The notes beneath the pieces were generated by a model. It did not search any database. It was not told the DNA's origin and was given only the letters and a program-made list of their open reading frames with translations. A DNA stretch of 64,000 bases from Sulfuricaulis limicola (GTDB taxonomy: Bacteria > Pseudomonadota > Gammaproteobacteria > Acidiferrobacterales > Sulfurifustaceae): positions 1,116,001 through 1,180,000 of the forward strand of contig NZ_AP014879.1 of NCBI RefSeq assembly GCF_002355735.1, in the 5' to 3' direction. Below are positions 17,900 to 26,186 of the stretch, piece after piece (positions within the stretch are counted from its first letter, which is position 1; each line of letters opens with the position of its first letter). A program made the translations under genes and the position numbers.

Positions 17900-18811
17900 A
17901 TGAACGTGATAAGCATGAGCAAGCAAAAGAAACCGGCGAAGCCGGAAGTCTCTGAAGTCGTGGAGACGCCGGCTGCCGAGTCAGCCACCGTGTCAGCGCC
18001 TGCCGTGCCTGCGCCGTCACCAGTGGCGGGCCCGAACCGCTGGCAGCTGGCGGCACAGATGTTCCAGCGCAACGTGATGCCACCGCTGTTCGGGTTGGTG
18101 GTCTTCGTGTTGCTGTGGTCGGTGGTGTCCGTCTCCAGCGATCTGCCGGGCCCGGTCAAGACCTTCGATTCCGCGGTCAAGGTGTTCAGCGATCCGTTCT
18201 ACGATCAGGGGCCGAACGATCAGGGTATCGGCTGGAATATCCTGCACTCGCTCGGGCGCGTCGGCATCGGTTTCGGCCTGGCGGCGCTGGTGGGCATCCC
18301 GCTCGGGTTCCTGATCGGCTATTCCGGATTCCTGAACCGCATGATGGCGCCGATCATAAGCGTGCTGCGGCCGGTCTCGCCGCTCGCGTGGCTGCCGATC
18401 GGCTTGTACGTGTTCAAGCAGGCGCAGCCGGCGGCCATCTGGGTGATTTTCATTTCGAGCCTGTGGCCGATGGTGCTCAACACCGCCTCCGGCGTGACCC
18501 AAGTGCCGCAGGATTATCTCAACGTCGCGCGCGTGCTCAAACTGTCGCCGTGGAAGATGTTCAGCCGCATCCTGTTCCCGGCGGTGCTGCCGTACATGCT
18601 CACCGGCGTGCGCCTGTCCATCGGCGTCGCCTGGCTCGTGATCGTGGCGGCCGAGATGCTCACCGGCGGCATCGGCCTCGGCTTCTGGGTGTGGGACGAA
18701 TGGAACAACCTGAACGTCGAACACATCATCATCGCCATCTTCGTCGTCGGCATCGTCGGCCTGCTGCTGGAACAGGCGATCCTGCTGGTGGCGCGCCGGT
18801 TCCGATATTAA
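17900..18811 (+). CDS. nrtB: nitrate ABC transporter permease
   Basis: A 303-residue inner-membrane permease with a long Ala/Pro-rich cytoplasmic N-terminus (about 1-55). About six helices include the EAA-type coupling loop (LNVARVLKLSPWKMFSRILFP region) and SIGVAWLVIVAAEMLTGGIG, typical of NrtB/SsuC/TauC. It starts 16 bases after nrtA with ribosome site GGAGG, in one operon with nrtA and the ATPase. Confidence 0.94.
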   Translation: MNVISMSKQKKPAKPEVSEVVETPAAESATVSAPAVPAPSPVAGPNRWQLAAQMFQRNVMPPLFGLVVFVLLWSVVSVSSDLPGPVKTFDSAVKVFSDPFYDQGPNDQGIGWNILHSLGRVGIGFGLAALVGIPLGFLIGYSGFLNRMMAPIISVLRPVSPLAWLPIGLYVFKQAQPAAIWVIFISSLWPMVLNTASGVTQVPQDYLNVARVLKLSPWKMFSRILFPAVLPYMLTGVRLSIGVAWLVIVAAEMLTGGIGLGFWVWDEWNNLNVEHIIIAIFVVGIVGLLLEQAILLVARRFRY

Positions 18812-18845
18812 GAGGTGTGCGCGCGAAGCGCGCACTTCGGCCCGC

Positions 18846-18885
18846 TTCCCTCTCCCGCGTGCGGGAGAGGGAATGAGGGAGAGGG
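18846..18885. repeat. CCCTCTCCC-type palindrome between nrtB and nrtC
   Basis: TTCCCTCTCCCGC pairs perfectly with GCGGGAGAGGGAA around two bases (18846-18873), followed by a further GAGGGAGAGGGG. It is preceded by another stem GTGCGCGC/GCGCGCAC (18816-18834). It may modulate expression of the ATPase gene relative to nrtAB. Confidence 0.85.
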
Positions 18886-18901
18886 GTAACTGAGGTGATA
18901 T

Positions 18902-19702
18902 ATGGAGAAAATCATGGAAAAATTCGTACAAATCGAAAACGTGCACATGGTGTTCAACACGCGCGGCGGCCGCTACGTGGCGCTGGATAACGTGAGCCTC
19001 AACATCCGGCAGGGCGAATTCGTTTCCATCATCGGCCACTCCGGTTGCGGCAAATCAACGTTGCTGAACCTGGTGGCGGGGCTGTTCGCGCCGACGTCTG
19101 GCGTGCTGCTCGCCAACGACCGCGAGATCGCCGGCCCCGGCCCGGACCGCGCCGTGGTGTTCCAGAACCATTCGCTGTTGCCGTGGCTGACCTGTTTCGG
19201 CAATGTCTATCTCGCCGTCGAACGCGTGTTCGGCGACACCGAAACCCGCGCCGACCTGAAACGGCGCACGCGCGAGGCGCTGGCGCTGGTCGGCTTGACG
19301 CACGCGGAGCAGAAGTACCCGCACGAGATTTCCGGCGGCATGAAGCAACGCGTCGGCATCGCGCGCGCCCTGTCGATGCAGCCCAAGGTGCTGCTGCTCG
19401 ACGAACCGCTGGGTGCGCTCGACGCGCTCACCCGCGCCAACCTTCAGGACGAGCTGATGCGCCTCGTCGCGACCGTCGGCAGCACCACGCTCATGGTGAC
19501 GCACGACGTGGACGAGGCCGTGCTGCTGTCGGACCGCATCGTCATGATGACCAACGGCCCGGCGGCGACCATCGGCGAGATTCTGGAGATCGACCTGCCG
19601 CGCCCGCGCGCGCGGCTGGAGCTGGTGCAGGACGCGCATTACCTGCGCCTGCGCGGCGAGGTGCTCAAGTTCCTGTACGCGCGCGAGGTCAAGGCGGCTT
19701 GA
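18902..19702 (+). CDS. nrtC: nitrate ABC transporter ATP-binding protein
   Basis: A 266-residue ABC ATPase: Walker A GHSGCGKST (about residues 42-50), Q-loop VVFQNHSLLPWLT, signature ISGGMKQRVGIARAL, Walker B KVLLLDEPLGALDALTR and switch His in TLMVTHDVDEA. It lacks the C-terminal NrtA-like domain of cyanobacterial NrtC, so structurally it equals NrtD. It is the third gene of the nrt operon, beginning after a palindromic repeat. Two more repeats and two orphan genes follow. Confidence 0.94.
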   Translation: MEKIMEKFVQIENVHMVFNTRGGRYVALDNVSLNIRQGEFVSIIGHSGCGKSTLLNLVAGLFAPTSGVLLANDREIAGPGPDRAVVFQNHSLLPWLTCFGNVYLAVERVFGDTETRADLKRRTREALALVGLTHAEQKYPHEISGGMKQRVGIARALSMQPKVLLLDEPLGALDALTRANLQDELMRLVATVGSTTLMVTHDVDEAVLLSDRIVMMTNGPAATIGEILEIDLPRPRARLELVQDAHYLRLRGEVLKFLYAREVKAA

Positions 19703-19732
19703 TTCAAAGGCACATGGAAGATTTTTATTTGT

Positions 19733-19833
19733 CGTCATGCCCGCGGAAGCGGGCATCCAGGGTTTGCATGGTATCGCGCGCTTTGCGCGCGATGACATAA
19801 ACAGCACTGGATTCCCGCTTCCGCGGGAATGAT
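19733..19833. repeat. CGTCATTCC-type inverted repeat (copy a)
   Basis: CGTCATGCCCGCGGAAGCGG (from 19733) faces CTGGATTCCCGCTTCCGCGG (from 19807), with an inner CGCGCGCTTTGCGCGCG stem. This is the widely scattered GTCATTCCCGCGAAAGCGGGAATCC kind of repeat. A second copy is at 24650-24734. Confidence 0.88.
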
Positions 19834-19848
19834 AGCAATGGATAGTAA

Positions 19849-19931
19849 TGTAGGTTGGGCTGAGCGAAGCGAAGCCCAACAGCAGTTTGGGTATTTTTCG
19901 TTGGGGTTCGCTGCGCTCACCCCAACCTACG
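19849..19931. repeat. TAGGTTGGGGT-type inverted repeat (copy a)
   Basis: TGTAGGTTGGGCTGAGCGAA (from 19849) faces CGTTGGGGTTCGC...CTCACCCCAACCTAC (to 19931). Related copies at 24760-24840 and 60498-60582 also lie at gene ends. Confidence 0.88.
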
Positions 19932-19950
19932 GGTCGAGTTAAAGGGAACC

Positions 19951-20064
19951 ATGTTCACGCAAACCATGATGCAGAATCTGGGCGCGCTCAAGGTCGGATG
20001 GTATTGGATGCTGGTGGTGCTGGCGCGCGGTATCCATGAGGTCAGGAAGCTGAAACAGGAGTAG
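19951..20064 (+). CDS. 37-residue hypothetical protein
   Basis: A short frame starting MFTQTMMQNLGALKVGWYWM, with ribosome site AAAGGG. It has one short hydrophobic segment (WYWMLVVLA) and a basic C-terminus (EVRKLKQE). It ends seven bases before the next gene, whose ribosome site (AGGAG) overlaps its stop, suggesting translational coupling. No family is recognised; the case rests on spacing and start signals. Confidence 0.45.
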   Translation: MFTQTMMQNLGALKVGWYWMLVVLARGIHEVRKLKQE

Positions 20065-20070
20065 CAAGAC

Positions 20071-20556
20071 ATGCGCCCGCGGTGGCTGCAAATCCGTGGC
20101 GATCCCTCGGTGCGCCAGTTCGTGTTCGAGCAGGCGCGCGTGGCGAACGAATTCGACCGGCACATCGACGAAGTGCTGGCGCGCGTCGAGGTGCTGCTGC
20201 TGGGGCACGGCGTGTTTCACGCCAAGGTGCATTTCTCCACCGGCCAGGTGACGCTGTGGCTGCTCAACGACCCGCTGCGCTACCGCGTGCACGTCAAGGA
20301 AGAGTTCCTCGACCCCGATCTGTGCAACATCTACCGGCGCCAACCCTACACTAATGAAGCCCTCGTGCCTTCGCCGGAAATTTCCCGGGTGCTGACCGAG
20401 TTCAAGCGCCTGCGCACGCTGGACAACCACATCTATCTGCGCGCCGGCTCGCTCAACGTGGTCAACGGCCTCGTCGGCCTCAACTTCTCCTGCGACGGCA
20501 GTCATTACCTTAATTACGCCGAATTCCTCGCCCGGGCCGGGGAGTTGTATGTCTGA
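20071..20556 (+). CDS. hypothetical protein downstream of the nitrate transporter
   Basis: A 161-residue soluble protein (MRPRWLQIRGDPSVRQFVFE) of unknown family. It has alternating amphipathic helices and strands, no signal peptide and no metal motif; single cysteines occur at NIYRR-adjacent LCNI and NFSCDG. Composition and GC match the neighbouring nrt genes, so it may belong to the nitrate operon despite about 370 bases of repeats after nrtC. No function is proposed. Confidence 0.75.
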   Translation: MRPRWLQIRGDPSVRQFVFEQARVANEFDRHIDEVLARVEVLLLGHGVFHAKVHFSTGQVTLWLLNDPLRYRVHVKEEFLDPDLCNIYRRQPYTNEALVPSPEISRVLTEFKRLRTLDNHIYLRAGSLNVVNGLVGLNFSCDGSHYLNYAEFLARAGELYV

Positions 20557-20579
20557 ATCTGCTGTTATTCCACGCAGAG

Positions 20580-20610
20580 CCTGCCCTCGAATGTGTTAGT
20601 CGAGGGCAGG
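20580..20610. repeat. 11-bp perfect stem-loop before the AT-rich islet
   Basis: CCTGCCCTCGA (20580-20590) and TCGAGGGCAGG (20600-20610) are perfectly complementary around nine bases. No T tract follows. A second 8-bp stem (CCACCGAC/GTCGGTGG) lies about 28 bases further on. Confidence 0.7.
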
Positions 20611-20702
20611 AATCCAGCTATTCTAGGCTGGGATTCCCACCGACCACGTCGGTGGTATATCGTTATACCAATCAATAAATCCTCTAATCATAAAGCCTAA
20701 CG

Positions 20703-21122
20703 ATGCAGGACCGCGATTTCTACAACTATCAACGCATCCTGTCAGGATACCCGTCGATAAGTTTCATGCTTCTCGGTTTTCACATAACGGTGACAATCGC
20801 TGGTTTGGCAGGACTGTTCGTGCTCATGCGGAGTGATATACCTCCCCAACAGATTATTTCTTGGGTAACTGTGCTTGCGTTCCTAATTACATTTGTGACG
20901 GTTATGCTCTGGCTTATGTGGTTCCGTGAACACATCTTGAAAGATCAGGTCGTAACGGAATTGCTAAAGGAAAAAGTACGGTTTCCAGAAACCACAGCAT
21001 GGAATGGTGTCGTCACTGCCATGCATACGGGGTTCTATATGCTTGGTATTGTGTTCTGGGGCAGTTTGATAGTTGTTGCTATAGCAAATCCACAGTGGCT
21101 ATTGAAGAAATTTGGTCTCTAA
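20703..21122 (+). CDS. hypothetical membrane protein
   Basis: A 139-residue protein with three predicted membrane helices (roughly 18-40, 50-72, 108-130; for example VTIAGLAGLFVLM and WVTVLAFLITFVTVMLWLMW) and a charged loop between the second and third. No family is recognised. The gene is visibly AT-richer than the nrt genes and lies in a short islet ending in an IS3 copy, so recent acquisition is likely. Confidence 0.75.
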   Translation: MQDRDFYNYQRILSGYPSISFMLLGFHITVTIAGLAGLFVLMRSDIPPQQIISWVTVLAFLITFVTVMLWLMWFREHILKDQVVTELLKEKVRFPETTAWNGVVTAMHTGFYMLGIVFWGSLIVVAIANPQWLLKKFGL

Positions 21123-21126
21123 AAAT

Positions 21127-21159
21127 GGGTCAGTCCAGATCACAGTTTCCGCTAATATT
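21127..21159. repeat. degenerate relative of the RAYT-element end
   Basis: GGGTCAG (21127-21133) and CGCTAATATT (21150-21159) occur in the same order and near-identical spacing as in the 34-bp ends of the element at 9651-10486. It is probably a decayed end or solo copy. Confidence 0.4.
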
Positions 21160-21272
21160 TGCGAAATCTTGATCCTACGTTAGTTTTTTTAAGAGCAGCA
21201 ATGATTGAGTGAACCTCCCCCGATTTCGTGGACACCCCGTTAAGGTGGACAATACCGAAATCGGAGGACCCT

Positions 21273-21569
21273 ATGTCAGCACAAAAACGACGTCAATACA
21301 CCGAGGAGTTCAAGACCGAGGCCGTGCGCCTGGTGCAGGAAAGTGGTAAACCCGTGGCCGAGATCGCACGGGAGCTCGGCATCGCGGAGAATCTGCTGTA
21401 CCGCTGGCGAACCGAGGAACATAACGCACGTCGCCTCGGGACCACGCGGACGAACCTCAAGGCCGAGCACGAAGAGCTGACGTGTCTTCGCCGCGAGCTC
21501 GACACCGTGAGAAAGGAGCGTGATTTTTTAAAGCGTGCGGCGGCGTTCTTCGCGAGGGAGCGGTCATGA
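21273..21569 (+). CDS. IS3-family transposase OrfA, copy 2
   Basis: Same 98-residue helix-turn-helix protein as at 6089-6385, with the same ribosome site and the same ATGA overlap with OrfB. The frame is intact, so this copy may be autonomous. Confidence 0.95.
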   Translation: MSAQKRRQYTEEFKTEAVRLVQESGKPVAEIARELGIAENLLYRWRTEEHNARRLGTTRTNLKAEHEELTCLRRELDTVRKERDFLKRAAAFFARERS

Positions 21570-22429
21570 GATACCGCGCCATCCGGGAGAACGTCCGCCG
21601 CTTCCCCGTGCGCCTGATGTGCCGGGCCCTGAAGGTCTCGGCGGCCGGCTACTACGCCTGGCACACCCGGCCGGAGAGCCAACGCGCGGTGCATAACCGG
21701 GCGTTGTTGGTCTCGATTCGGGCGATCCACGCCGGGAGCCGCTGCACCTATGGCAGCCCCAGCATCTGCGATGCACTGCAGAAACGCGGGCACCGGATCG
21801 GCGAAAATCGCGTGGCGCGGCTGATGCGCCTCCACGGCATCCGGGCCAAAACGGTGAAAAAGTGGAAGGCCACGACCGATTCCGGCCATAAACTGCCGGT
21901 GGCCGCCAACACACTCGATCGGCGGTTTGCGGTCGACGAACCGAACCGGGTGTGGGCCGGTGACATCACCTACGTCTGGACGCGGGAAGGCTGGCTGTAT
22001 CTCGCCGTGGTGCTCGATCTCTACTCGCGGGCCGTGATCGGCTGGGCGATGGGGCCGCGGCTCACCGCCGATCTCGCCACCCAGGCACTGACCATGGCGC
22101 TGTGGCGGCGCAAACCGGCCAAGGGGCTGCTGCATCACTCCGATCGCGGCGTGCAGTATGCGAGCGGCGATTACCAGGGACTGCTCGGCCGCGCCGGCAT
22201 GACGTGTTCGATGAGCCGCAAGGCGAACTGCTGGGACAACGCCTGCGTCGAGAGTTTCTTCGGCACGCTCAAGAAGGAGCTGATCCACGACCGGCGCTAT
22301 CTCACGCGGGAAGAAGCGAAACAGGACATCTTCGAATACATCGAAGTGTTCTACAATCGGCAACGTCGTCATTCGACCCTCGGCTACCGTTCACCGGCCG
22401 AGTTCGAGGCGATGAACCAAGTTGCTTGA
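21566..22429 (+). CDS. IS3-family transposase OrfB, copy 2
   Basis: The 287-residue DDE integrase subunit, identical to the copy at 6382-7245, with all three catalytic acidic residues present. It ends 30 bases before the right inverted-repeat boundary, from which the following hydrolase now appears to take its start codon. Confidence 0.96.
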   Translation: MRYRAIRENVRRFPVRLMCRALKVSAAGYYAWHTRPESQRAVHNRALLVSIRAIHAGSRCTYGSPSICDALQKRGHRIGENRVARLMRLHGIRAKTVKKWKATTDSGHKLPVAANTLDRRFAVDEPNRVWAGDITYVWTREGWLYLAVVLDLYSRAVIGWAMGPRLTADLATQALTMALWRRKPAKGLLHHSDRGVQYASGDYQGLLGRAGMTCSMSRKANCWDNACVESFFGTLKKELIHDRRYLTREEAKQDIFEYIEVFYNRQRRHSTLGYRSPAEFEAMNQVA

Positions 22430-22439
22430 GCCGGTGTCC

Positions 22440-23159
22440 ATGAATTTGGGGGAAGTCCAGAGCGTATCTAACCCACCAAAGCTTGTCTTGCTGCCAGGTC
22501 TCGACGGTACGGGCATTCTCTTCCGCTCACTGTTGGCTTCGTTGCCAAAGGACATCCGGCCCAAGGTCATTACCTATCCCCCAAATCAGAAGTTTTCTCT
22601 TTCTGAGCTTGCCCAGCTCGTTGCACAGGAGTTACCGCGTGAAGAGGTTGTATTGTTAGCCGAGTCTTTCTCTGGTTTGGTTGCCTTGGCGCTCCTGGCT
22701 CGGGGATTGCCACATATAAGAGGCGTTCTCTTTGTTGCGTCCTTCGCGGAACCGCCTCGTCCGCAGATGCTTCGCTTTGCTTCGAAGGTGTCATGGATTG
22801 GTTCTGTTATGCGCTTGGCCCCATCTTTTTTCTTGCGGCAATTTTGCCTTGGCAGGAATGCAGACACCCAAGAATTGTCACTGCTGCGGGAAGCGCTCTT
22901 GACGGTATCCCCTGAAGTACTCACTCATCGCCTGAAGCTCATTTCGGAATGCCTGTCTTTTGAAAAGATACGTTTTCAAATTCCATGCTATTACCTTCAG
23001 GCAAACCAAGATCGGTTGGTTCCGCCTAGCGCGAAAAATTGGTTCCAGCAACACTTTGATGGTTGCGTAGTGGAATCAATGGAAGGCCCCCACTTTTTGA
23101 TGCAGGCCAAGCCGCGAGAATGCGCAGAGTGGGTGGCAAAAAAACTAAAAAGTTTCTAG
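22440..23159 (+). CDS. alpha/beta hydrolase whose start is supplied by the IS
   Basis: A cytoplasmic alpha/beta-hydrolase of 239 residues: LVLLPGLDGTGILF (oxyanion region), nucleophile elbow LLAESFSGL, acid residue in LQANQDRLVPP and histidine in MEGPHFLMQ. The substrate is unknown. The first residues (MNLGEVQ) are encoded by the inverted repeat of the IS3 copy. Removing the IS and one GAG restores TTG AGC GTA TCT (TTG at 21205), a plausible original start. The gene is AT-richer than its surroundings. Confidence 0.85.
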   Translation: MNLGEVQSVSNPPKLVLLPGLDGTGILFRSLLASLPKDIRPKVITYPPNQKFSLSELAQLVAQELPREEVVLLAESFSGLVALALLARGLPHIRGVLFVASFAEPPRPQMLRFASKVSWIGSVMRLAPSFFLRQFCLGRNADTQELSLLREALLTVSPEVLTHRLKLISECLSFEKIRFQIPCYYLQANQDRLVPPSAKNWFQQHFDGCVVESMEGPHFLMQAKPRECAEWVAKKLKSF

Positions 23160-23250
23160 CAGCTGTGTAGATTCACTTTTGCCACTGTGAAATAATTCCT
23201 TCACCCGCGGCCCAGCGCGGGTGCTTTCCACTACAAGCGAGGAGATGGCG

Positions 23251-24636
23251 ATGATCCACGGATTTACGCGGGTGCGGCTGGGGTTTTTTCTATTGTTTCT
23301 GTTTCTGATCTCCGGCTGTTCCGAAAAATTCATTTACCCCGAAGATGAGCGCTCGCAGGCCGAGCCGGTGCGGTCGGCGGACTGGATCGCCATGCTGCCC
23401 GAGGGCGAGACCCGGCGGCAGGTGATATTGGGTTGTACGCCGTGCCATCAGATGGGCCCGCCGGTGGCCTATCGCAAATCGATCGAGGAATGGCGCGAGG
23501 TGATTGCGCGCATGAAAAAGACCGATGACAGCCTGGAGCTCAATCTGATCCGGCTGGAAACCGAGGAATTGGCGCAGTGGCTCACGGCCAACGCCAAAAT
23601 GCCCAAGCACGGGCGTTACTTCGAGACGGCGAAGGCGGACATCCGCGAATACCCGGCCGGGGCCAAGACCGGTTTCTATCATGACATGACGGTGAGCGGC
23701 GGCCGGGCCTGGACGGCGGATTACTTCGGCAACAAGCTCTACGGCACCGATATCGAGAGCGGCGCGGTGGAGAGCTTCGATATTCCGGTGACGGTCGAGC
23801 CGGGCAAGCCGGGCGGGGCGCACCAGATCGACACCACGCGCGACGGCATGATCTGGATGACCTTCACCAAGTCGGAGCAGGTGATCCGCTTTGATCCCGG
23901 CAAGAAGGAATTCAAGGTTTATTCGGATTTCCAGAAGGGCGCGAACATCCAGTATTTCGTGATGGACGCCGAGCGTTACATCCACGAGGACGCGGATGGC
24001 GGCATCTGGATGACCAACTTCTCGCGTGAATTCCTGACCCGCCTCGATCCGAAGACAGGCAAGGTGAGTAACTTCACGACCCCGCGCACCACGAGCCTGC
24101 CGGAGAAGGGCGTGCATTTGTACGCGGCGGTGGCCGACGGCCAGGGCAATCTCTGGTACACCGAGACCCACGGCAACCGTCTCGGCATGCTCGACCCCAA
24201 AACTGGCACGGCCTGGGAGCAGGACATGGAGCAGAAATCCGTTGGACCGAAGCGTCTCGCCATCGACAAGGATGACGTGCTGTGGATACCGGAGCTCGCG
24301 ACCGGGAAGATCACCGTCTACGACACGCGCAAACGCAAGGTCACGGACCGGATCGCGCTGCCGATCCCGGGGGATTTTCCCTACGGCATCCGGCGCAACC
24401 GCTATACCGGCGATTTCTGGATCACCGGCTCGGGTTCCGACAGCCTTTACCGGCTGGAACCGAAGACGAAGCAATTCACGATTTACCGTCTGCCGCGCCG
24501 GGGTGCGTACACGCGCACCGTGAGCTTTACCGAGAACGGTGACATCTGGACCAATTACGCCTCGTTTCCGAACGCGCATACCCAGATGCCGTTCGATGCC
24601 AGTGCGGTGGTGCGGTTGCGGCCGCAGGGGAAATGA
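23251..24636 (+). CDS. haem-binding lipoprotein with Vgb-like beta-propeller
   Basis: A 461-residue exported protein. The signal peptide with lipobox (LFLISGC) predicts a lipid-anchored Cys. Next comes a c-type haem motif, CTPCH (base about 23435), in a small cytochrome-like domain with candidate axial Met (KMPKHG). The rest is a streptogramin-lyase/SMP-30-like propeller with repeating blades (IWMTFTKSEQVIRFDP, IWMTNFSREFLTRLDP, LWYTETHGNRLGMLDP, LWIPELATGKITVYD). The cytochrome-propeller fusion suggests periplasmic electron transfer rather than antibiotic lysis. ATG 23251 has the best spacing to the AAGCGAGGAG ribosome site. Confidence 0.85.
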   Translation: MIHGFTRVRLGFFLLFLFLISGCSEKFIYPEDERSQAEPVRSADWIAMLPEGETRRQVILGCTPCHQMGPPVAYRKSIEEWREVIARMKKTDDSLELNLIRLETEELAQWLTANAKMPKHGRYFETAKADIREYPAGAKTGFYHDMTVSGGRAWTADYFGNKLYGTDIESGAVESFDIPVTVEPGKPGGAHQIDTTRDGMIWMTFTKSEQVIRFDPGKKEFKVYSDFQKGANIQYFVMDAERYIHEDADGGIWMTNFSREFLTRLDPKTGKVSNFTTPRTTSLPEKGVHLYAAVADGQGNLWYTETHGNRLGMLDPKTGTAWEQDMEQKSVGPKRLAIDKDDVLWIPELATGKITVYDTRKRKVTDRIALPIPGDFPYGIRRNRYTGDFWITGSGSDSLYRLEPKTKQFTIYRLPRRGAYTRTVSFTENGDIWTNYASFPNAHTQMPFDASAVVRLRPQGK

Positions 24637-24649
24637 GAGTTTATTGTTT

Positions 24650-24734
24650 CGTCATTCCGGCGAAAGCCGGAATCCAGTTAGTTAAAAATCTTACGGCCTT
24701 ATTATCTGGACCCCGGCTTTCGCCGGGGTGACGG
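24650..24734. repeat. CGTCATTCC-type inverted repeat (copy b)
   Basis: CGTCATTCCGGCGAAAGCCG (from 24650) faces CCCCGGCTTTCGCCGGGGTG (from 24711) around an AT-rich loop. It lies tail-to-tail between two convergent genes with the next repeat and may act as a bidirectional terminator. Confidence 0.9.
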
Positions 24735-24759
24735 CTGCTCGATGGGTGGAAAGTTATGG

Positions 24760-24840
24760 TAGGTTGGGGTGAATGAAATGAACCCCAACAAAAATTATCA
24801 ACGTTGGGGTTCGGCGTTTCACGCCTCACCCCAACCTACA
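24760..24840. repeat. TAGGTTGGGGT-type inverted repeat (copy b)
   Basis: TAGGTTGGGGTGAATGAAAT (from 24760) faces GTTGGGGTTCGGCG...TCACCCCAACCTACA (to 24840). It stops two bases before the stop codon of the diguanylate cyclase on the minus strand. Confidence 0.9.
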
Positions 24841-24842
24841 TC

Positions 24843-26186
24843 TTAAAGGTGACACACGCGGTTGCGTCCGTTGTTCTTCGCGGCGTAAACCGCCTGGTCG
24901 GCTTTTTTCAGCAAATCTTCCTGCTCTTTCGTGTCCTGCGGGAAGCAGGCCACGCCGATACTGACGGTGATGGTAACCGTCTCGTTGTCGTCCACGATAA
25001 TGGCGGTGGTGGCGACTTTGTGGCGGATGGATTCGGCCACCGTCAAGGCACCGTGCCGGTCCGTTTCCGGCAGCAGGATGACGAACTCCTCGCCGCCGTA
25101 ACGATACAGCGTGTCGCTCGCGCGCAGCTGCGAGTTCATCGCCTCCGCCACTTTCTGCAGCACCCGGTCACCGGCGGGGTGGCCGTAGGTGTCGTTGACG
25201 GACTTGAAGTTGTCGAGGTCCACCATCAGCAGCGACAGGTTGCCCTGATAGCGGCTCACGCGCAGGAATTCCCGGTCGAAATCCAGGGTGAACTGCCGGT
25301 GATTGAGGCAGCCGGTGAGGGCGTCATGAGTCGAGGTTTTTACGAGCTCGGCATGTTGCGCTTGCAGGTTTGCCGCCATGGCATTGAAGCCTTCGGCCAG
25401 CTCCCGCAGCTCCACCGGCATGTTCCCGCCGATGCGGTGCCCATGCCGTCCTTCGCTGAACAAGCGCATACCGCGGGACAGGTCTTGCAGTGGCGGGAAC
25501 AGCTGGCGGTTCAACAGGACGAAGCCGGCGACGGCGATCGCGAGACCGGCGGCCAGAAACACCAGCACGACGGTGGTGGCCTCCAGTTTGAGGTCATGCA
25601 GTATCTTGTGTGATTCTTCCGTTTCCGTATGGGCCACGTGGTGTATGGCGTTGAGCCGGGTGATGATGTTTTCGATCAGTTTGTCGAATTCCTCCATCTT
25701 CGCGGCGCTTTTCATGTTGCCGACCGGCGACGCTGTTTTCAGGATCGCTTCACCTATCACGCGCGCGTGTTCCCAGTCGCGTCGCGCCGCAGTCAACACC
25801 TGGTGCTGCGTGTCTGTCATCGCCGTCATGGGCGCAAGGGTTTCGAAATTCCGCCCAACCTCGGTGGCGTGCGCCTGGAATTCGTCGCGCGCCTTCGGGT
25901 CACCGTGAATGAGGTAGTCGTTGGGCGGCATTGCCGCCTGCGCCAGCGACATCTGCAGCCGCATGGCGTGGTGCATCTCGACGATGGAGTGCTCCACGAC
26001 CTCGTCGGTCAGGCGCAGCGCCTTGTAGAGATTGAAAAGCATGACGGCATTGGCCGTGATCAGCGCGAGAAAGAACAGCGCGGCCCCGGACCGGAAAAAA
26101 ACCCTGAGGGAGCGGTTTTTGTGGCGCAGGGAGGCTCCGGGGTTGGTGGCCGTGTCTTCGGTACCGCCGGATCGAGTGTCGCTCAT
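24843..26186 (-). CDS. membrane diguanylate cyclase (HAMP-GGDEF)
   Basis: A transmembrane sensor making cyclic di-GMP. It has an N-terminal helix (GAALFFLALITANAVMLF), a helical periplasmic sensor of about 150 residues, a second helix (ATTVVLVFLAAGLAIAVAGFV), a HAMP segment with PLQDLSRGMRLFSEG, then a GGDEF domain with intact active site RYGGEEFVILLPE and the usual DLDNFKSVNDTYGHPAGD. No obvious RxxD inhibitory site precedes the GGEEF. ATG 26186 is chosen; a TTG at 26228 could add 14 residues. Ligand unknown. Confidence 0.9.
   Translation of the reverse strand: MSDTRSGGTEDTATNPGASLRHKNRSLRVFFRSGAALFFLALITANAVMLFNLYKALRLTDEVVEHSIVEMHHAMRLQMSLAQAAMPPNDYLIHGDPKARDEFQAHATEVGRNFETLAPMTAMTDTQHQVLTAARRDWEHARVIGEAILKTASPVGNMKSAAKMEEFDKLIENIITRLNAIHHVAHTETEESHKILHDLKLEATTVVLVFLAAGLAIAVAGFVLLNRQLFPPLQDLSRGMRLFSEGRHGHRIGGNMPVELRELAEGFNAMAANLQAQHAELVKTSTHDALTGCLNHRQFTLDFDREFLRVSRYQGNLSLLMVDLDNFKSVNDTYGHPAGDRVLQKVAEAMNSQLRASDTLYRYGGEEFVILLPETDRHGALTVAESIRHKVATTAIIVDDNETVTITVSIGVACFPQDTKEQEDLLKKADQAVYAAKNNGRNRVCHL

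Larger units (their letters stand above)
21210..22459 (+). mobile_element. IS3-family insertion sequence, copy 2 (1250 bp)
   Basis: Appears identical to copy 1 over 1250 bp (offset exactly 15184). It is flanked by a 3-bp direct repeat GAG (21207-21209 and 22460-22462), the target-duplication size of the IS3 family, so this is an undisturbed insertion. Confidence 0.97.
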
